A stretch of DNA of 64,000 bases, from contig JANWIG010000026.1 of assembly GCA_025449975.1 (NCBI GenBank), positions 35,622 to 99,621 on the forward strand. The letters run 5' to 3'. The notes under the pieces are model-generated. The model ran no database searches. It was not told the origin of the DNA and saw only the letters and a program-made list of their open reading frames with translations. Origin of the DNA: Thermoactinomycetaceae bacterium (GTDB lineage Bacteria > Bacillota > Bacilli > Thermoactinomycetales > Thermoactinomycetaceae). A program made the translations under genes and the position numbers. Shown here one piece after another: positions 1 to 10,760 of this stretch (within the stretch, counting starts at the first letter, position 1; each line of letters starts with the position of its first letter).

Positions 1-1461
<1,461 letters not shown>

Positions 1462-1489
1462 TTACATTTCCGACCCCATCGTGATTAAG

Positions 1490-1750
1490 TCAAATCCATT
1501 TCCGATAATTTTGACATAGTTCTGCTCGTTTCATTAGCGTTAATGAAGAGATGGGTGATCCGTAAACCTTCTTTTTGGTAACCACGTATGACTTGATTTC
1601 ATCTGTCATAATCCGTTCAAAACATCCTCTTTCCTCTGCTATTTTCAGAAATGAAAAGTAGGGATCTGAAGCATTGCTGTGATTGACGTCAATAATCGCA
1701 ACGATCTCACTGACTTGAATCATTTGATTGCCACCTAGGTGAATAAACAC
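1490..1750 (-). CDS. remB: RemB/YaaB (DUF370) extracellular-matrix regulatory protein
   Basis: An 86-residue protein of the RemA/RemB (DUF370) family. In Bacillus subtilis, RemB lies between recF and gyrB, as here, and promotes matrix gene expression. The sequence begins VFIHLGG and ends in the family block SPISSLTLMKRAELC. A GTG at 1768 is open in frame, but GTG at 1750 is preferred: it gives the usual family N terminus and has AGAGGTGA just upstream. The SD overlaps the 3' end of recF, suggesting translational coupling. The regulatory role here is inferred from family and position only. Confidence 0.85.
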   Translation of the reverse strand: MFIHLGGNQMIQVSEIVAIIDVNHSNASDPYFSFLKIAEERGCFERIMTDEIKSYVVTKKKVYGSPISSLTLMKRAELCQNYRKWI

Positions 1751-1754
1751 CTTC

Positions 1755-2873
1755 TCACCTCTGTTCACTTATAATTCCTTGCCTTACTTGATAGACTTGC
1801 GCGCGATCCAAAGTAGTGGAGCTGATTCCCTCAAGACTTGTTGTTGTGACAAATGTCTGCACTCGTCCCTGAATAGCCGTGAGCAAATGGGTTTTCCGTG
1901 AATCATCTAGTTCAGATAACACATCATCCAGTAAAAGAATGGGATAGACCCCCATCTCCTGATAGATCAACTCGATTTCAGCTAGTTTCAAAGAAAGAGC
2001 TGCTGTACGTTGCTGACCTTGTGAACCAAATATATGCAAATCCAGCTGGTTCGAAATTAGTCGAAAATCGTCCCGTTGTGGACCAATGAGTGTACTTCCT
2101 CGTTGTATTTCTTTTTCTTGTATTTTGCTTAATTCACTTAGAAAAGATTTTTTCATCTCCTCTTCTGACATTTCCTGATGAATTCGAATAGATGGAACAT
2201 ATTCTATCATAAGTTCTTCGCGATTTTCAGTGATCGTCTGATGAATTTCTTTGGCCCAAGTGGTAAGCATTCTTAAAAAATGAAATCTTTTCTTCCAGAT
2301 CGGGATCACCAAAGCAACCAGCTGTTCATTAAGAACATCCAACAAAGATAAATGGAGTTTCTTATCTTGATGGATCTTTTTTAGTAAATGATTCCGTTGG
2401 ACAATCAATTTCGTAAGTTGAGAAAGTTGATAAACATATGTGCGACTGACTTGCCCGATCTCCATATCTAAAAAACGTCGCCTGACTTGGGGACTTCCTT
2501 TGACGAGCGCTAAATCTTCAGGGGCAAATAGAACCGCCGGAAGGAAACCGATGTATTGGCTAAGCCTCGGTTGCTCAATCCCGTTTCGACTCACTTTTTT
2601 CCCTTTTCCTAACAGCTGAATTTCCAAACGATGGGGCTGTCCTTTTTTTATTACATTCGCTTTCAAACGAGCTTGCTGTTTTCCAAATTGAATCAGTTCC
2701 TGCGTAGAACGAGAACGATGTGATTTCCCTAAAGAAAGAAGATAGAGTGATTCTAAAATATTTGTCTTTCCTTGAGCATTGGGCCCAACAAATAAGTGGA
2801 GCTCCTGCGGGCACTCTAATTCGAGGTGAGAAATATTACGGTATTGCCATAGCTGTAAAGATTGAACACGCAA
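1755..2873 (-). CDS. recF: DNA replication and repair protein RecF
   Basis: RecF is an SMC/ABC-like ATPase that helps load RecA at gaps with RecO and RecR. The 372-residue length matches the family. The Walker A motif is GPNAQGKTN (about residues 30-38), the ABC signature region is SQGQQRTAALSLKLAE and the Walker B is LLLDDVLSELD. The start is a TTG at 2873, with GAGGAGGGG six to seven bases upstream, and no better ATG exists. It lies 14 nt downstream of yaaA and its 3' end overlaps the remB ribosome binding site, so yaaA-recF-remB-gyrB form a compact transcription unit behind dnaN. Confidence 0.97.
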   Translation of the reverse strand: MRVQSLQLWQYRNISHLELECPQELHLFVGPNAQGKTNILESLYLLSLGKSHRSRSTQELIQFGKQQARLKANVIKKGQPHRLEIQLLGKGKKVSRNGIEQPRLSQYIGFLPAVLFAPEDLALVKGSPQVRRRFLDMEIGQVSRTYVYQLSQLTKLIVQRNHLLKKIHQDKKLHLSLLDVLNEQLVALVIPIWKKRFHFLRMLTTWAKEIHQTITENREELMIEYVPSIRIHQEMSEEEMKKSFLSELSKIQEKEIQRGSTLIGPQRDDFRLISNQLDLHIFGSQGQQRTAALSLKLAEIELIYQEMGVYPILLLDDVLSELDDSRKTHLLTAIQGRVQTFVTTTSLEGISSTTLDRAQVYQVRQGIISEQR

Positions 2874-2887
2874 AGTAGCCCCCTCCT

Positions 2888-3103
2888 CTACAGTTGGACC
2901 ACTTGTACTACACCGTACCCTGCGATCTCCACTTGATCTAGTGGGAAGATTTTACGACCTCGTCGGTTTTCCGGTATGTTGTTCACTTTCACTTCTGTTT
3001 CCATCAGAAAAAATTTTGCTTGTCCTCCACTGTCGATCAAATCCAATTTTTTTAACAGCTGACCAAGGGTAATATGAGAACCATCTATCTTTATCTGTCG
3101 CAT
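2888..3103 (-). CDS. yaaA: S4 domain protein YaaA
   Basis: A 71-residue S4-like RNA-binding protein found between dnaN and recF in Bacillales. The S4 signature is seen in ITLGQLLKKLDLIDSGGQAK, followed by VKVNNIPENRRGRKI and a final beta-strand segment. In B. subtilis the protein has been linked to ribosome assembly; that role is known for the family and not shown here. ATG at 3103 has AAGGAAG seven bases upstream. It is 21 nt downstream of dnaN. Confidence 0.92.
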   Translation of the reverse strand: MRQIKIDGSHITLGQLLKKLDLIDSGGQAKFFLMETEVKVNNIPENRRGRKIFPLDQVEIAGYGVVQVVQL

Positions 3104-3124
3104 CCAGTTCTTCCTTCCTTAAGC

Positions 3125-4294
3125 TTAACGGGTTCGGATCGGAACAATCAAGTGTAAAGAATCATCTTCTGTGGCAGGCTGAATAATAAAAGGCGTCATC
3201 ATACCTGTAAATTGAATCCGGATCGACTCACAATCAAAAGAGCGAAGAGCCTCCATCATATATCGAGCATTAAAAGAAATGCTCAAATCCGGTCCTGTCA
3301 CTTCGGCATTTACTTGTTCCATTACACTTCCGATATCCTGAGCTGTTGAAGTGACTTGCACTTTTCCGTCATTTATAGTCCATTTTATCACATTGTCCCG
3401 ACCTTCTCGGGTAATCAACGAAGCCCTCTCAACGGATTGTAACAATTCTTTGGTAGAGGTAACCAGTACTGTCTCACCGTTTTTGGGGATCACTCGATTG
3501 GTATCAGGATAAACCCCTTCTAGAAGTCTTGAATAAAATTCCAAATGTTTATTCTTAACCAAAATTTGGTTATCTGAGACGATCATATCTACGTAACCTG
3601 AACTGTCTGCTAAGGTTTTAGCTAGTTCATTCATGCTTTTCCCTGGAATCACCACATTCTTTAGGCGCAAATCCTCAGAGCCTTCTACCTGAACTTGTCG
3701 CCGTGATAAGCGGTGACTATCCGTTGCTACACAAGTTAAGATCCCGTCTTCCAATTGCCATTGCACTCCCGTCAATACACCACGAGCTTCATTGGTGGCT
3801 ACGGCAAAGACGGTTTGGCGAATGATCGACTTAAGTAAATCTGCCGGCATCGTAAATTCCTGTTCTCTCGGTAGCTTTGGCAATCTAGGATATTCTTCTG
3901 GATCAAGTCCATTCAGCTGGAATTTGGCTTGTCCAGAACAAATAATGGTCTGAAAACGGTCATTAACCATCAAATCGACTTGCTCTCCAGGTAATTTACG
4001 AACAATATCACCAAAAATCCTCCCTGGTAAAACAATATCACCTGTTTTTTCCACAATCACCTGTTCTTTGTCATCCACCTGTTTAGGAATGCGGACCGAG
4101 ATCGTGATATCGGAGTTGCTTCCTGTTAAGGTCATTCCTTCCTGATCAGTGGATACTTTAATTCCAGTCAAAATCGGGATGGTTGTCTTACTTGAGACGG
4201 CTTTCAATACCTGTAATACCGCATCGACTAATGCCGATTTGGCAATTCTAACTTTCATTTGGCTGGCAACTGCGTTCATTGCAGAGAGTTCCAT
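3125..4294 (-). CDS. dnaN: DNA polymerase III beta subunit (sliding clamp)
   Basis: The processivity clamp that tethers DNA polymerase III to DNA. The 389 residues align with the three repeated clamp domains; recognisable blocks include TTIPILTGIK, KLPGEQVDL, VATDSHRLSRRQ and the C-terminal ITPVR-like MTPFIIQP..LHLIVPIRTR. It is about ten residues longer than B. subtilis DnaN because of an N-terminal MELSAMNAVASQ extension. That start is supported by AAGGAGGA five bases upstream of ATG 4294. It is downstream of dnaA across the oriC intergenic region. Confidence 0.98.
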   Translation of the reverse strand: MELSAMNAVASQMKVRIAKSALVDAVLQVLKAVSSKTTIPILTGIKVSTDQEGMTLTGSNSDITISVRIPKQVDDKEQVIVEKTGDIVLPGRIFGDIVRKLPGEQVDLMVNDRFQTIICSGQAKFQLNGLDPEEYPRLPKLPREQEFTMPADLLKSIIRQTVFAVATNEARGVLTGVQWQLEDGILTCVATDSHRLSRRQVQVEGSEDLRLKNVVIPGKSMNELAKTLADSSGYVDMIVSDNQILVKNKHLEFYSRLLEGVYPDTNRVIPKNGETVLVTSTKELLQSVERASLITREGRDNVIKWTINDGKVQVTSTAQDIGSVMEQVNAEVTGPDLSISFNARYMMEALRSFDCESIRIQFTGMMTPFIIQPATEDDSLHLIVPIRTR

Positions 4295-4384
4295 TCAGAT
4301 CCTCCTTAAAAAGTCATATTTATTTCTGATCGCTGTGAATAACCCAATAAGTGATCAACATTTTCCTCGTATGCAAAAAGAGAC

Positions 4385-4536
4385 TCTCTTATATATTATT
4401 TATTTTATTTTTTAGTACTAGTAGTAGTAGGGGCTGTGGATACTGTGGATAAGTGGCTTGAAGCCAGTCATATAGCGGGTTTTGCTTGTGTATAAATTGT
4501 GTATAAGTGGGGATAAGTTATCCACAGTTATCAACA
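4385..4536. other. oriC: oriC unwinding region with DnaA boxes and DnaA-trios (dnaA-dnaN spacer)
   Basis: Between dnaA and dnaN. On the minus strand the order is: TTATCCACA (4444-4452), a second one-mismatch box GTATCCACA (4435-4443) directly abutting it, a short GC-rich patch (4430-4434), six 3-mers TAC TAC TAC TAG TAC TAA (4412-4429), then an A/T-only tract (4385-4411). This is the arrangement of the Bacillus basal unwinding system, in which DnaA moves from boxes onto DnaA-trios of one strand. On the dnaA side lie an exact box at 4518-4526, TTATCAACA at 4528-4536 and two TTATACACA-like sites at 4487-4495 and 4498-4506. Function is inferred from this match. Confidence 0.92.
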
Positions 4537-4545
4537 GACGGGTTG

Positions 4546-5871
4546 TTAGTATCCTCGACGGATTCTTTTTTTCAATGTGTCGATGACGTGTTGTAATTGA
4601 GAATCATTTTTTAATAACCGATTAATCTTTTCGTGAGCATGAATCACTGTCGTATGATCACGCCCACCAAAATCCTCCCCGATTCTTGGTAGGGAGAAGT
4701 CAGTAAGTTCGCGACAGAGATACATCGCGATTTGTCTAGGGAAGGCAACCGTCTTCGTACGTTTCTTACTTTTTAAGTCCTCTAAGCGCAGATGGTAATA
4801 ATTACATACTTCTTGTTGGATATGCTCAATACCTACTACAGGCGGAGCGCTGGAAGAAATAATATCTTTCAATGCTTCTTGGGCTAAAGCTTCATCGATC
4901 GGCTGATTCATTAAAGCGGAATAGGCGACCACACGAATCAGGGCTCCTTCTAATTCGCGGATGTTGGTATCCACAAGATCGGCGATATAAGCGAGAACGT
5001 TGCCAGGCACATTGAGGTTATCAGCGATCGCTTTTTTACGAAGAATGGCGATCCGTGTTTCAAGATCAGGTGGTTGAACATCGGTGATCAGCCCCCACTC
5101 AAATCGGGAACGCAAACGGTCTTCTAAGTCATCGATTTCTTTAGGAGGACGGTCACTTGAGATAATGATTTGTTTGTTGTGTTCATGCAGAGTGTTAAAA
5201 GTGTGGAAAAATTCTTCTTGGGTTTGTTCTTTTCCAGCTAAAAATTGAATATCGTCTATTAACAAGATATCCACAGAACGGTATTTATTGCGGAAAGTTT
5301 CGGCTTTGTTATCACGAATCGCATTGATAAATTCGTTGGTAAATTTCTCGGATGATAGATAGACGACTCGGCTTGAGGGTGAATGGGCTTGTACATAATG
5401 GCCGATGGCGTGCATCAGATGTGTCTTACCTAGTCCAACACCACCATAAATAAAAAGAGGATTGTAGGCTTGTGCAGGTGCTTCAGCGACAGCCAATGAA
5501 GCAGCATGGGCAAACCGATTACCGGAGCCAATCACAAATGTTTCGAATGTATAGCGTGGATTTAATTGAGATTGTGGAGGCTCTTGTATGTGAATATCTT
5601 CTCCTTTTTTCGCGGATTTGGACATTTCATCGCTAGTAAAGTTGAGCTTGATATCGGTTCCAGTCATTGCATGTAAGGTGGAATGAATAATGTTGGTATA
5701 GCGGGATTCAAGCCATTCGCGGGCAAATTCGCTAGGAGTGGAAATCGTCAAAACGTTATTTTCGAAGGAAATCGCTTTGGTCGCTTTAAGCCAAGTTTCA
5801 AAACTGGGTTTGCTCACCTGGTCTTGAAGCACTTCTAACGTTCTGGTCCATAATTCTTGAATGTGATCCAC
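4546..5871 (-). CDS. dnaA: Chromosomal replication initiator DnaA
   Basis: DnaA binds TTATCCACA boxes, oligomerises with ATP and opens oriC. All four domains are seen: helicase-loading/oligomerisation domain I (about 1-80), a short linker, the AAA+ domain with Walker A GGVGLGKT (143-150) and Walker B LLIDDIQF (203-210), and the domain IV helix-turn-helix with the signature [15 protein letters not shown]. The 441-residue length is normal. The start is GTG at 5871 with AGGAGGAAC upstream. The flanking spacers are full of its own binding sites, implying autoregulation. Confidence 0.98.
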   Translation of the reverse strand: MDHIQELWTRTLEVLQDQVSKPSFETWLKATKAISFENNVLTISTPSEFAREWLESRYTNIIHSTLHAMTGTDIKLNFTSDEMSKSAKKGEDIHIQEPPQSQLNPRYTFETFVIGSGNRFAHAASLAVAEAPAQAYNPLFIYGGVGLGKTHLMHAIGHYVQAHSPSSRVVYLSSEKFTNEFINAIRDNKAETFRNKYRSVDILLIDDIQFLAGKEQTQEEFFHTFNTLHEHNKQIIISSDRPPKEIDDLEDRLRSRFEWGLITDVQPPDLETRIAILRKKAIADNLNVPGNVLAYIADLVDTNIRELEGALIRVVAYSALMNQPIDEALAQEALKDIISSSAPPVVGIEHIQQEVCNYYHLRLEDLKSKKRTKTVAFPRQIAMYLCRELTDFSLPRIGEDFGGRDHTTVIHAHEKINRLLKNDSQLQHVIDTLKKRIRRGY

Positions 5872-5914
5872 TCACGTTCCTCCTTTCAATAGAAGAGGGA
5901 AATTGGTGAATAAT

Positions 5915-6350
5915 TTATCCACAGGGCAAAATCCTGATGATTACTGAGAAAAATCGATTTATCCACATTATCCACAGGTCGCGTAGAATTCCTTACTCCA
6001 CATTGTGGATAAAATAAAGATCAACTTATCCACAACTGTGGATAAGTTGATTTTCGTGATAAAGTTATCCACTGATAAAAGCAACAATAGGATATCAAAT
6101 TATACCAGTATTTACAATGAAAAATGGAAAGTTATCCACAATCCACAGGGGTGTAGATTTAAGTTATCCACATCTTGTGGATATTGTGGATAACCAGTGA
6201 ATAACCAGTGGATAAAATGTGGAAAAAGTTAGGAGAGTAAAAAGTTATTCACAATCCCCGTGTGGATAACTTGAGTATGGGGGAAAAAGGGATCCTTTTT
6301 GTCTTTGTGGATAAGTGGATGCAGTCGGACAATTGTCCACATGTGGATAA
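5915..6350. other. DnaA-box cluster upstream of dnaA (origin bipartite element)
   Basis: The dnaA-rpmH spacer holds twelve exact 9-mers TTATCCACA on either strand, starting at 5915, 5959, 5968, 6004, 6026, 6037, 6132, 6164, 6185, 6261, 6306 and 6342. One-mismatch copies lie at 6065, 6176, 6207, 6245 and 6333. Bipartite origins of Bacillus keep such boxes on both sides of dnaA; this side would correspond to the incA/incB clusters and to dnaA autoregulation. A 62-codon reading frame across the cluster is only repeat sequence. Confidence 0.93.
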
Positions 6351-6445
6351 GTTGAGCTTTAGAAAAAAGAGGCTTCGGAAAAGATTCAGACATCAATTAT
6401 TTCCCCAAAAGATGTGGCAATAACCGTAGAAGTAAAACGTATTTC

Positions 6446-6475
6446 TTGACAAAGGGTGGATAGTAGGAATATACT
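6446..6475 (+). promoter_or_regulatory. Promoter for rpmH
   Basis: TTGACA at 6446-6451 and TATACT at 6470-6475, separated by 18 bp, match a sigma-A promoter. It lies about 135 bp upstream of rpmH, leaving a leader of roughly 125 nt. Confidence 0.75.
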
Positions 6476-6609
6476 AGTTACGATTGTCAACGGATTTTGA
6501 CCATCTGAACGAAAGAAGGGAGGTTACCTGGGTTTGTATGCCGGTCGTTGGTCCGGTAACACTCTGGCCTCTGTTAAAATATAAGCTAGGGATTACCAGG
6601 TGAATGAAG

Positions 6610-6744
6610 ATGAAACGTACTTATCAACCAAGCAGACGTAAACGGAAAAATGTTCATGGTTTCCGTGCTCGTATGAGTACCAAAAATGGTCGCAAAATCT
6701 TGCGGGATCGTCGGAGAAAAGGCAGAAAAGTACTATCTGCGTAA
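6610..6744 (+). CDS. rpmH: 50S ribosomal protein L34
   Basis: L34 is a small basic protein of the large ribosomal subunit. The 44-residue product has the full family sequence: [18 protein letters not shown], then [13 protein letters not shown] and [14 protein letters not shown] at 6610 gives the normal length and has AGGTGA six bases upstream; an in-frame ATG two codons earlier would overlap that SD. It sits at its usual place next to dnaA and ahead of rnpA, and a strong hairpin terminator follows directly. Confidence 0.97.
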   Translation: MKRTYQPSRRKRKNVHGFRARMSTKNGRKILRDRRRKGRKVLSA

Positions 6745-6752
6745 GATGACTT

Positions 6753-6777
6753 AGGCCACTGATAATGTGGCCTTTTT
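6753..6777 (+). terminator. Rho-independent terminator after rpmH
   Basis: AGGCCAC, a short loop and GTGGCCT are followed by a T run, nine bases after the rpmH stop codon. Confidence 0.85.
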
Positions 6778-6812
6778 CCATTGCAATTTATTTTAATTTT
6801 ATTTGAATAGAT

Positions 6813-6842
6813 GGTTTAAGTTGTCCTTTACTTCTCTATAAT
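6813..6842 (+). promoter_or_regulatory. Likely promoter for rnpA operon
   Basis: TTGAAT at 6813-6818 and TATAAT at 6837-6842 with an 18-bp spacer. It lies between the rpmH terminator and rnpA. Confidence 0.55.
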
Positions 6843-6878
6843 GAAAAACACAGGCTCTTCTAAGGAAGGAGTATATTT

Positions 6879-7265
6879 TTGCAACGAGTTTATCGTTTGA
6901 AACGAAGGGGCGACTTTCGACGTGTTTTTCGTACAGGGGTATCCGTTGCTAATCGACAATTTGTGGTTTATACAGCTAAAAGAGCGGACGTTGAAGGTCC
7001 CCGGATCGGTATTTCTGTAAGTCGAAAAGTAGGAAAAGCAGTCGTCCGAAATCGCGTAAAAAGGCTAATAAAGGAAGTAGCTCGTCATTGGATGAAAGAG
7101 ATTCGCCGGGACATAGATATTGTTGTCATTGCGCGCAATCCTGTTGCCAATATGAGCTACCATCAGATAAAATCAAGTTTATGGCACGTATTTTCAAAGG
7201 CCAAGCTGTTTGAAAAAAATCAGAGCAAACGAAAAGGTGACTCGCGAATGAGGTGCAAAAAATGA
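6879..7265 (+). CDS. rnpA: Ribonuclease P protein component
   Basis: The protein subunit of RNase P assists the catalytic RNA in maturing tRNA 5' ends. The 128-residue sequence starts [20 protein letters not shown] and contains the RNR signature [17 protein letters not shown]. The C terminus has an extra basic tail. The start is TTG at 6879 behind AAGGAAGGAG, with no ATG alternative. It overlaps the start of yidD by four bases, so the two are translationally coupled. Confidence 0.97.
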   Translation: MQRVYRLKRRGDFRRVFRTGVSVANRQFVVYTAKRADVEGPRIGISVSRKVGKAVVRNRVKRLIKEVARHWMKEIRRDIDIVVIARNPVANMSYHQIKSSLWHVFSKAKLFEKNQSKRKGDSRMRCKK

Positions 7266-7492
7266 AATACATTGCGCTTGCACTGATTCGATTTTATCGC
7301 ACTTTTATCTCGCCTCTAAAGCCACCTGTATGTCGCTTTTATCCCACCTGTTCTACATATGGTTTGACTGCGATCGAGCGGTTTGGTTTTTGGCGTGGGG
7401 GATGGTATACATTAAAGCGCATTCTCAAATGCCATCCATTTCATCCAGGTGGTATTGATCCAGTACCAGAAAAGAAACCAAAACACGATTAG
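7262..7492 (+). CDS. yidD: Membrane protein insertion efficiency factor YidD
   Basis: A 76-residue membrane-associated protein thought to aid YidC-dependent insertion. The family pattern is complete: [12 protein letters not shown], then the cysteine motif [19 protein letters not shown] and [14 protein letters not shown](I/Y)DPVP. ATG at 7262 is chosen over a GTG three codons upstream because GAGGTG lies six bases before it. It lies between rnpA and yidC, the standard order. Confidence 0.95.
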   Translation: MKYIALALIRFYRTFISPLKPPVCRFYPTCSTYGLTAIERFGFWRGGWYTLKRILKCHPFHPGGIDPVPEKKPKHD

Positions 7493-7545
7493 TAAAGTTA
7501 ATTACTAAGGGATAGATAGTTTTTGGAGATAAGGAGGCATTATCT

Positions 7546-8322
7546 TTGAATAAACGCCGGCGCTCGTTGGGAATTATTTTATTACTTATTTCTGTCCTTG
7601 TCTTGGTGACAGGATGTACTCCCGAAATGGCTCCGCTTACCGAACAAGATCGGGAAAGTGCGGGTTTTTGGGACAAGTACCTCGTTATTCCGATGTCTGA
7701 TATGCTGGACTGGTTTAATGATCTACTCGGAAATTATGGTTGGTCTATTTTAGTGGTTACTTTAATCGTTCGTATTATTATTACTCCGTTATATTGGAAA
7801 CAATTAAAGAGCATGGAAGCGTTGAAAAAGCTACAGCCTAAAGTGAAAAAGTTGCAGGATAAATATAAAAATAATCCGCAACAATTGCAACAAGAGATGC
7901 TGAAGTTATATCAGGCACATGGATATAATCCAGCTTCGGGTTGTCTACCTTTGTTGATTCAATTTCCGATTTTGATTGCGTTCTATTCGGCGATTATGCG
8001 TAATCCACATATTGCCGACGCCAATTTCCTTTATTTGCAATTGGGTAGTCCCGATCCATATTACATCTTACCTATTTTGGCGGCTGTGACGACGTTCATT
8101 CAATTTGTTGTTCAGTCTTCAGCGACGGATAATCCACAGCAAGCGCAAATGCAAAAAGTGATGATGTGGATTTTCCCAATTATGATTCTTGTACTCGCTA
8201 CTAATTTTGCATCCGCATTATCTCTTTATTGGGTATACGGAAACATTATTTATATCCTGCAATATATTCTTATTTTTAATCCAATGAAGAAAAAGTGGGC
8301 TCAGGAGGGAGCAACCAGTTGA
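7546..8322 (+). CDS. yidC: Membrane insertase YidC/SpoIIIJ-type lipoprotein
   Basis: A YidC/Oxa1/Alb3 insertase that places proteins in the cytoplasmic membrane; the Bacillus paralogue SpoIIIJ is also needed for sporulation. The N terminus is a lipoprotein signal ending in LVTGC, so Cys24 would be lipidated. The core helices and the conserved insertase blocks (YGWSILVVTLIVRIIITPL, PASGCLPLLIQFPILIAFY, SLYWVYGNII) follow. At 258 residues it is normal for the Gram-positive form. The start is TTG at 7546 with AAGGAGG upstream. Its stop overlaps the jag start (TTGA), indicating coupling. Confidence 0.96.
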   Translation: MNKRRRSLGIILLLISVLVLVTGCTPEMAPLTEQDRESAGFWDKYLVIPMSDMLDWFNDLLGNYGWSILVVTLIVRIIITPLYWKQLKSMEALKKLQPKVKKLQDKYKNNPQQLQQEMLKLYQAHGYNPASGCLPLLIQFPILIAFYSAIMRNPHIADANFLYLQLGSPDPYYILPILAAVTTFIQFVVQSSATDNPQQAQMQKVMMWIFPIMILVLATNFASALSLYWVYGNIIYILQYILIFNPMKKKWAQEGATS

Positions 8323-8963
8323 ATAAAGTAGTTGTGCAAGCCAAGACAGTTGAGTTGGCGGTTGCCTCTGCTTTAGAACAATTGAATACGACTCAAGATA
8401 AAGTAGTTGTTCGCGTCTTGGAGCAACCACGAAAAGGTTTTCTAGGTTTGTTTGGATTTCGTGACGCTAAAGTTGAAGTAGAAAAAGTGATTGATCCGAT
8501 TCAAGAAGCGATCACTTTCATTCAAAAGGTCACAAGTATGTTAGGATTTCAAATTGAGGTTGAAGTAAAAGATGAGGGTGGAAGAAAAAAACCTGTCATT
8601 TTGGGACTGAAAGGTGAAAATTTGGGCCCCCTAATTGGAAAAAAAGGCACTCGAATTGCTTCACTTCAATTGCTAACGGAGTTATATGCCAATCGAAAAA
8701 TAGAAAAATATCGGGATAAACGCCGATTTATACTGGATGCAGATAATTATCGGGAACGTCGGGAAGGGGTTTTGACCTCGCTGGCTAAACGGACAGCTCA
8801 GAAAGTACTTCGGACGAAGACAGAGATCGCATTGGATCCGATGCCTGCGATGGATCGAAAAGTGATTCATCAGACGTTGCAATCCATGGAGGAGATTACT
8901 ACTCGCAGTGAGGGAGAAGAGCCTTTTCGCTATGTAGTGATTCGTTATCATTCATCATCTTAA
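8319..8963 (+). CDS. jag: Jag/KhpB RNA-binding protein (KH-R3H)
   Basis: Jag (KhpB/EloR) binds RNA with KhpA and affects cell elongation. The 214 residues show the Jag N-terminal domain (VVVQAKTVELAVASALEQL, about 1-50), a KH domain with GPLIGKKGTRIASLQLL, and a C-terminal R3H domain (ADNYRERREGVLTSLAKRTA, then PFRYVVIRYH). The TTG at 8319 is chosen because AGGAGGGAG lies eight bases upstream and the family N terminus begins there; an earlier in-frame start would include SD-derived codons. It is coupled to yidC. Confidence 0.95.
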   Translation: MNKVVVQAKTVELAVASALEQLNTTQDKVVVRVLEQPRKGFLGLFGFRDAKVEVEKVIDPIQEAITFIQKVTSMLGFQIEVEVKDEGGRKKPVILGLKGENLGPLIGKKGTRIASLQLLTELYANRKIEKYRDKRRFILDADNYRERREGVLTSLAKRTAQKVLRTKTEIALDPMPAMDRKVIHQTLQSMEEITTRSEGEEPFRYVVIRYHSSS

Positions 8964-8965
8964 GT

Positions 8966-9018
8966 CTCTCAGGGGGAGTGTGAAGAATTTATTGCGCTAC
9001 CCCTTGAGAGGCTTTTTT
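8966..9018 (+). terminator. Terminator after jag
   Basis: An extended stem pairs CTCTCAGGGG with CCCCTTGAGAG and is followed by GCTTTTTTG. It ends the rnpA-yidD-yidC-jag unit. Confidence 0.8.
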
Positions 9019-9073
9019 GATCTTCTTTTTTTGGTTATGATAGGATAATAAAATCTCATTGGTTGGTGAAAAG

Positions 9074-10450
9074 ATGGAGACGGATACAATTGCCGCAATT
9101 GCTACCCCTATGGGAGAAAGTGGGATTGCTGTTATACGGATCAGTGGTTCGGAAGCACTTCCCATTGCGGATAAAATATATCGAGGAAAGAAGAAGTTAA
9201 GTGAGACTCCTACACATACGGTGCATTATGGTCATATCCACCATCCGAAAACAGGGGAGCGTATCGATGAAGTTTTAGTTACGGTGATGCGGGCACCACG
9301 TACCTTTACGCGTGAAGATGTTGTGGAGGTAAGCTGTCACGGTGGTTTGATCCCTGTCCAAAAGGTGTTGGAAGCAATTTTATTGGCTGGAGCCCGTTTG
9401 GCTGAGCCAGGTGAGTTTTCGAAACGCGCTTTTTTAAATGGACGCATTGATCTATCTCAGGCGGAGGCCGTGATTGATCTTATTCGTGCCAAGACAGACC
9501 AAGCTGCGAAAATAGCGATGCAGCAAGCAGAAGGACGTCTTTCGCGAATGATTCAAAAACTGCGTCAAAACATTTTAGAGACACTTGCCCATTTGGCTGT
9601 GAATGTCGATTATCCTGAATACGATGCCGAAGAGTTGACCAGCCAGTTGATTATTGAACGATGTGAGGAGATATCCAAAGAGATTGATCACTTGTTACTC
9701 ACAGCAAGACAAGGGAAAATTTTGCGCGAAGGGATTCAAACCGTGATTGTCGGTCGCCCAAATGTGGGGAAATCTTCCCTCATGAATGCCTTGGTTCAAG
9801 AGAATAAAGCGATTGTAACAGATATTCCTGGAACAACACGAGATTTGATTGAAGAGTATGTCAATGTGAGGGGGATCCCTCTGCGGCTGCTCGATACAGC
9901 GGGGATTCGTGAGACGGAAGATGTGGTCGAGAAGATCGGTGTGGAGCGATCCCATCAAGCGCTCGAGCAGGCCGATTTGGTGCTATTGGTATTAAATTAT
10001 GCGGAGCCCTTAACAGAAGATGATCGTAAGTTGATTCGTCTGTTGGAAGGGTTTACGAAGATCGTAATTGTGAACAAGGTGGATTTGCCGCGGCAACTGG
10101 ATCTGGATGAGTTACGTTCCCTGTTGGGAGAAGTGCCGTTGATTACAACGTCGTTGATTGAAGAGCAGGGGATTGATCAGTTGGAAGAAGCGATCGTTCG
10201 TCTTTTTTATTTGGGCAAAATGGAGATGAAGGATCACACGTATGTAAGCAATAGTCGGCATGTTCATCTGTTGATGAAAGCGCAGGAGAGTATTGAGGAA
10301 GCACGAAGCGGTTTGGAGACAGGATTACCTTTAGATATGGCTGAAATTGATTTGAAGAATGCATGGCAATATTTGGGGGAAATCATTGGGGATGCTGTTG
10401 CGGAGGATTTGATCGATCAGATTTTTTCGCAGTTTTGTTTGGGGAAATAG
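9074..10450 (+). CDS. mnmE: tRNA modification GTPase MnmE
   Basis: MnmE works with MnmG to place (carboxymethyl)aminomethyl groups on U34 of certain tRNAs. The 458-residue product has the folate-binding N-terminal domain ([22 protein letters not shown]), a helical domain and an inserted GTPase domain with P-loop GRPNVGKS (227-234), G2/G3 DIPGTTRD and DTAGIRET and G4 NKVD. It ends with the conserved FCLGK cysteine motif. ATG at 9074 gives the normal N terminus; an in-frame TTG at 9059 is less likely. It precedes mnmG, as is usual near the origin. Confidence 0.97.
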   Translation: METDTIAAIATPMGESGIAVIRISGSEALPIADKIYRGKKKLSETPTHTVHYGHIHHPKTGERIDEVLVTVMRAPRTFTREDVVEVSCHGGLIPVQKVLEAILLAGARLAEPGEFSKRAFLNGRIDLSQAEAVIDLIRAKTDQAAKIAMQQAEGRLSRMIQKLRQNILETLAHLAVNVDYPEYDAEELTSQLIIERCEEISKEIDHLLLTARQGKILREGIQTVIVGRPNVGKSSLMNALVQENKAIVTDIPGTTRDLIEEYVNVRGIPLRLLDTAGIRETEDVVEKIGVERSHQALEQADLVLLVLNYAEPLTEDDRKLIRLLEGFTKIVIVNKVDLPRQLDLDELRSLLGEVPLITTSLIEEQGIDQLEEAIVRLFYLGKMEMKDHTYVSNSRHVHLLMKAQESIEEARSGLETGLPLDMAEIDLKNAWQYLGEIIGDAVAEDLIDQIFSQFCLGK

Positions 10451-10760
10451 GCTTTCCGTTTATCATTGAGATTGATCTGATCACTGGTAGTGGACAGAGC
10501 GGGGGCTGACTTTTGAAACTCCAGGCGGCTGATGCTTGCAGAGATGTGGGAATGACCGCTCCAAGAGGTTGATTTTTGGATATAGATTTGCTGAAGACAA
10601 AGGGATTGTTTTTTCGTTTAAATATAGTATCGAAACGTTTTTTGGAATATAGAGTGAAGCGGTTGCTTTTTTGAAAATAAACTATTCCAATTGTTTGACA
10701 AATGGTTAAAATAAAGCTAGATATTGGATATTAGTTAATTAAAGGACCGGAAGTGATACA
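10451..10760 (+). other. mnmE-mnmG spacer with a possible promoter
   Basis: This 310-bp spacer holds no open reading frame of note. TTGACA at about 10696 followed after 17 bp by TAGATA is a plausible weak promoter for mnmG. No convincing terminator for mnmE is seen. Confidence 0.4.

Noticed and set aside
6005..6193. 62-codon frame in the DnaA-box cluster
   Set aside because: Made of repeated TTATCCACA sequence; no coding character.
5915..6350. CRISPR array
   Set aside because: Repeats are nine bases, in both orientations and unevenly spaced; they are DnaA boxes. No other array-like pattern was seen in the window.
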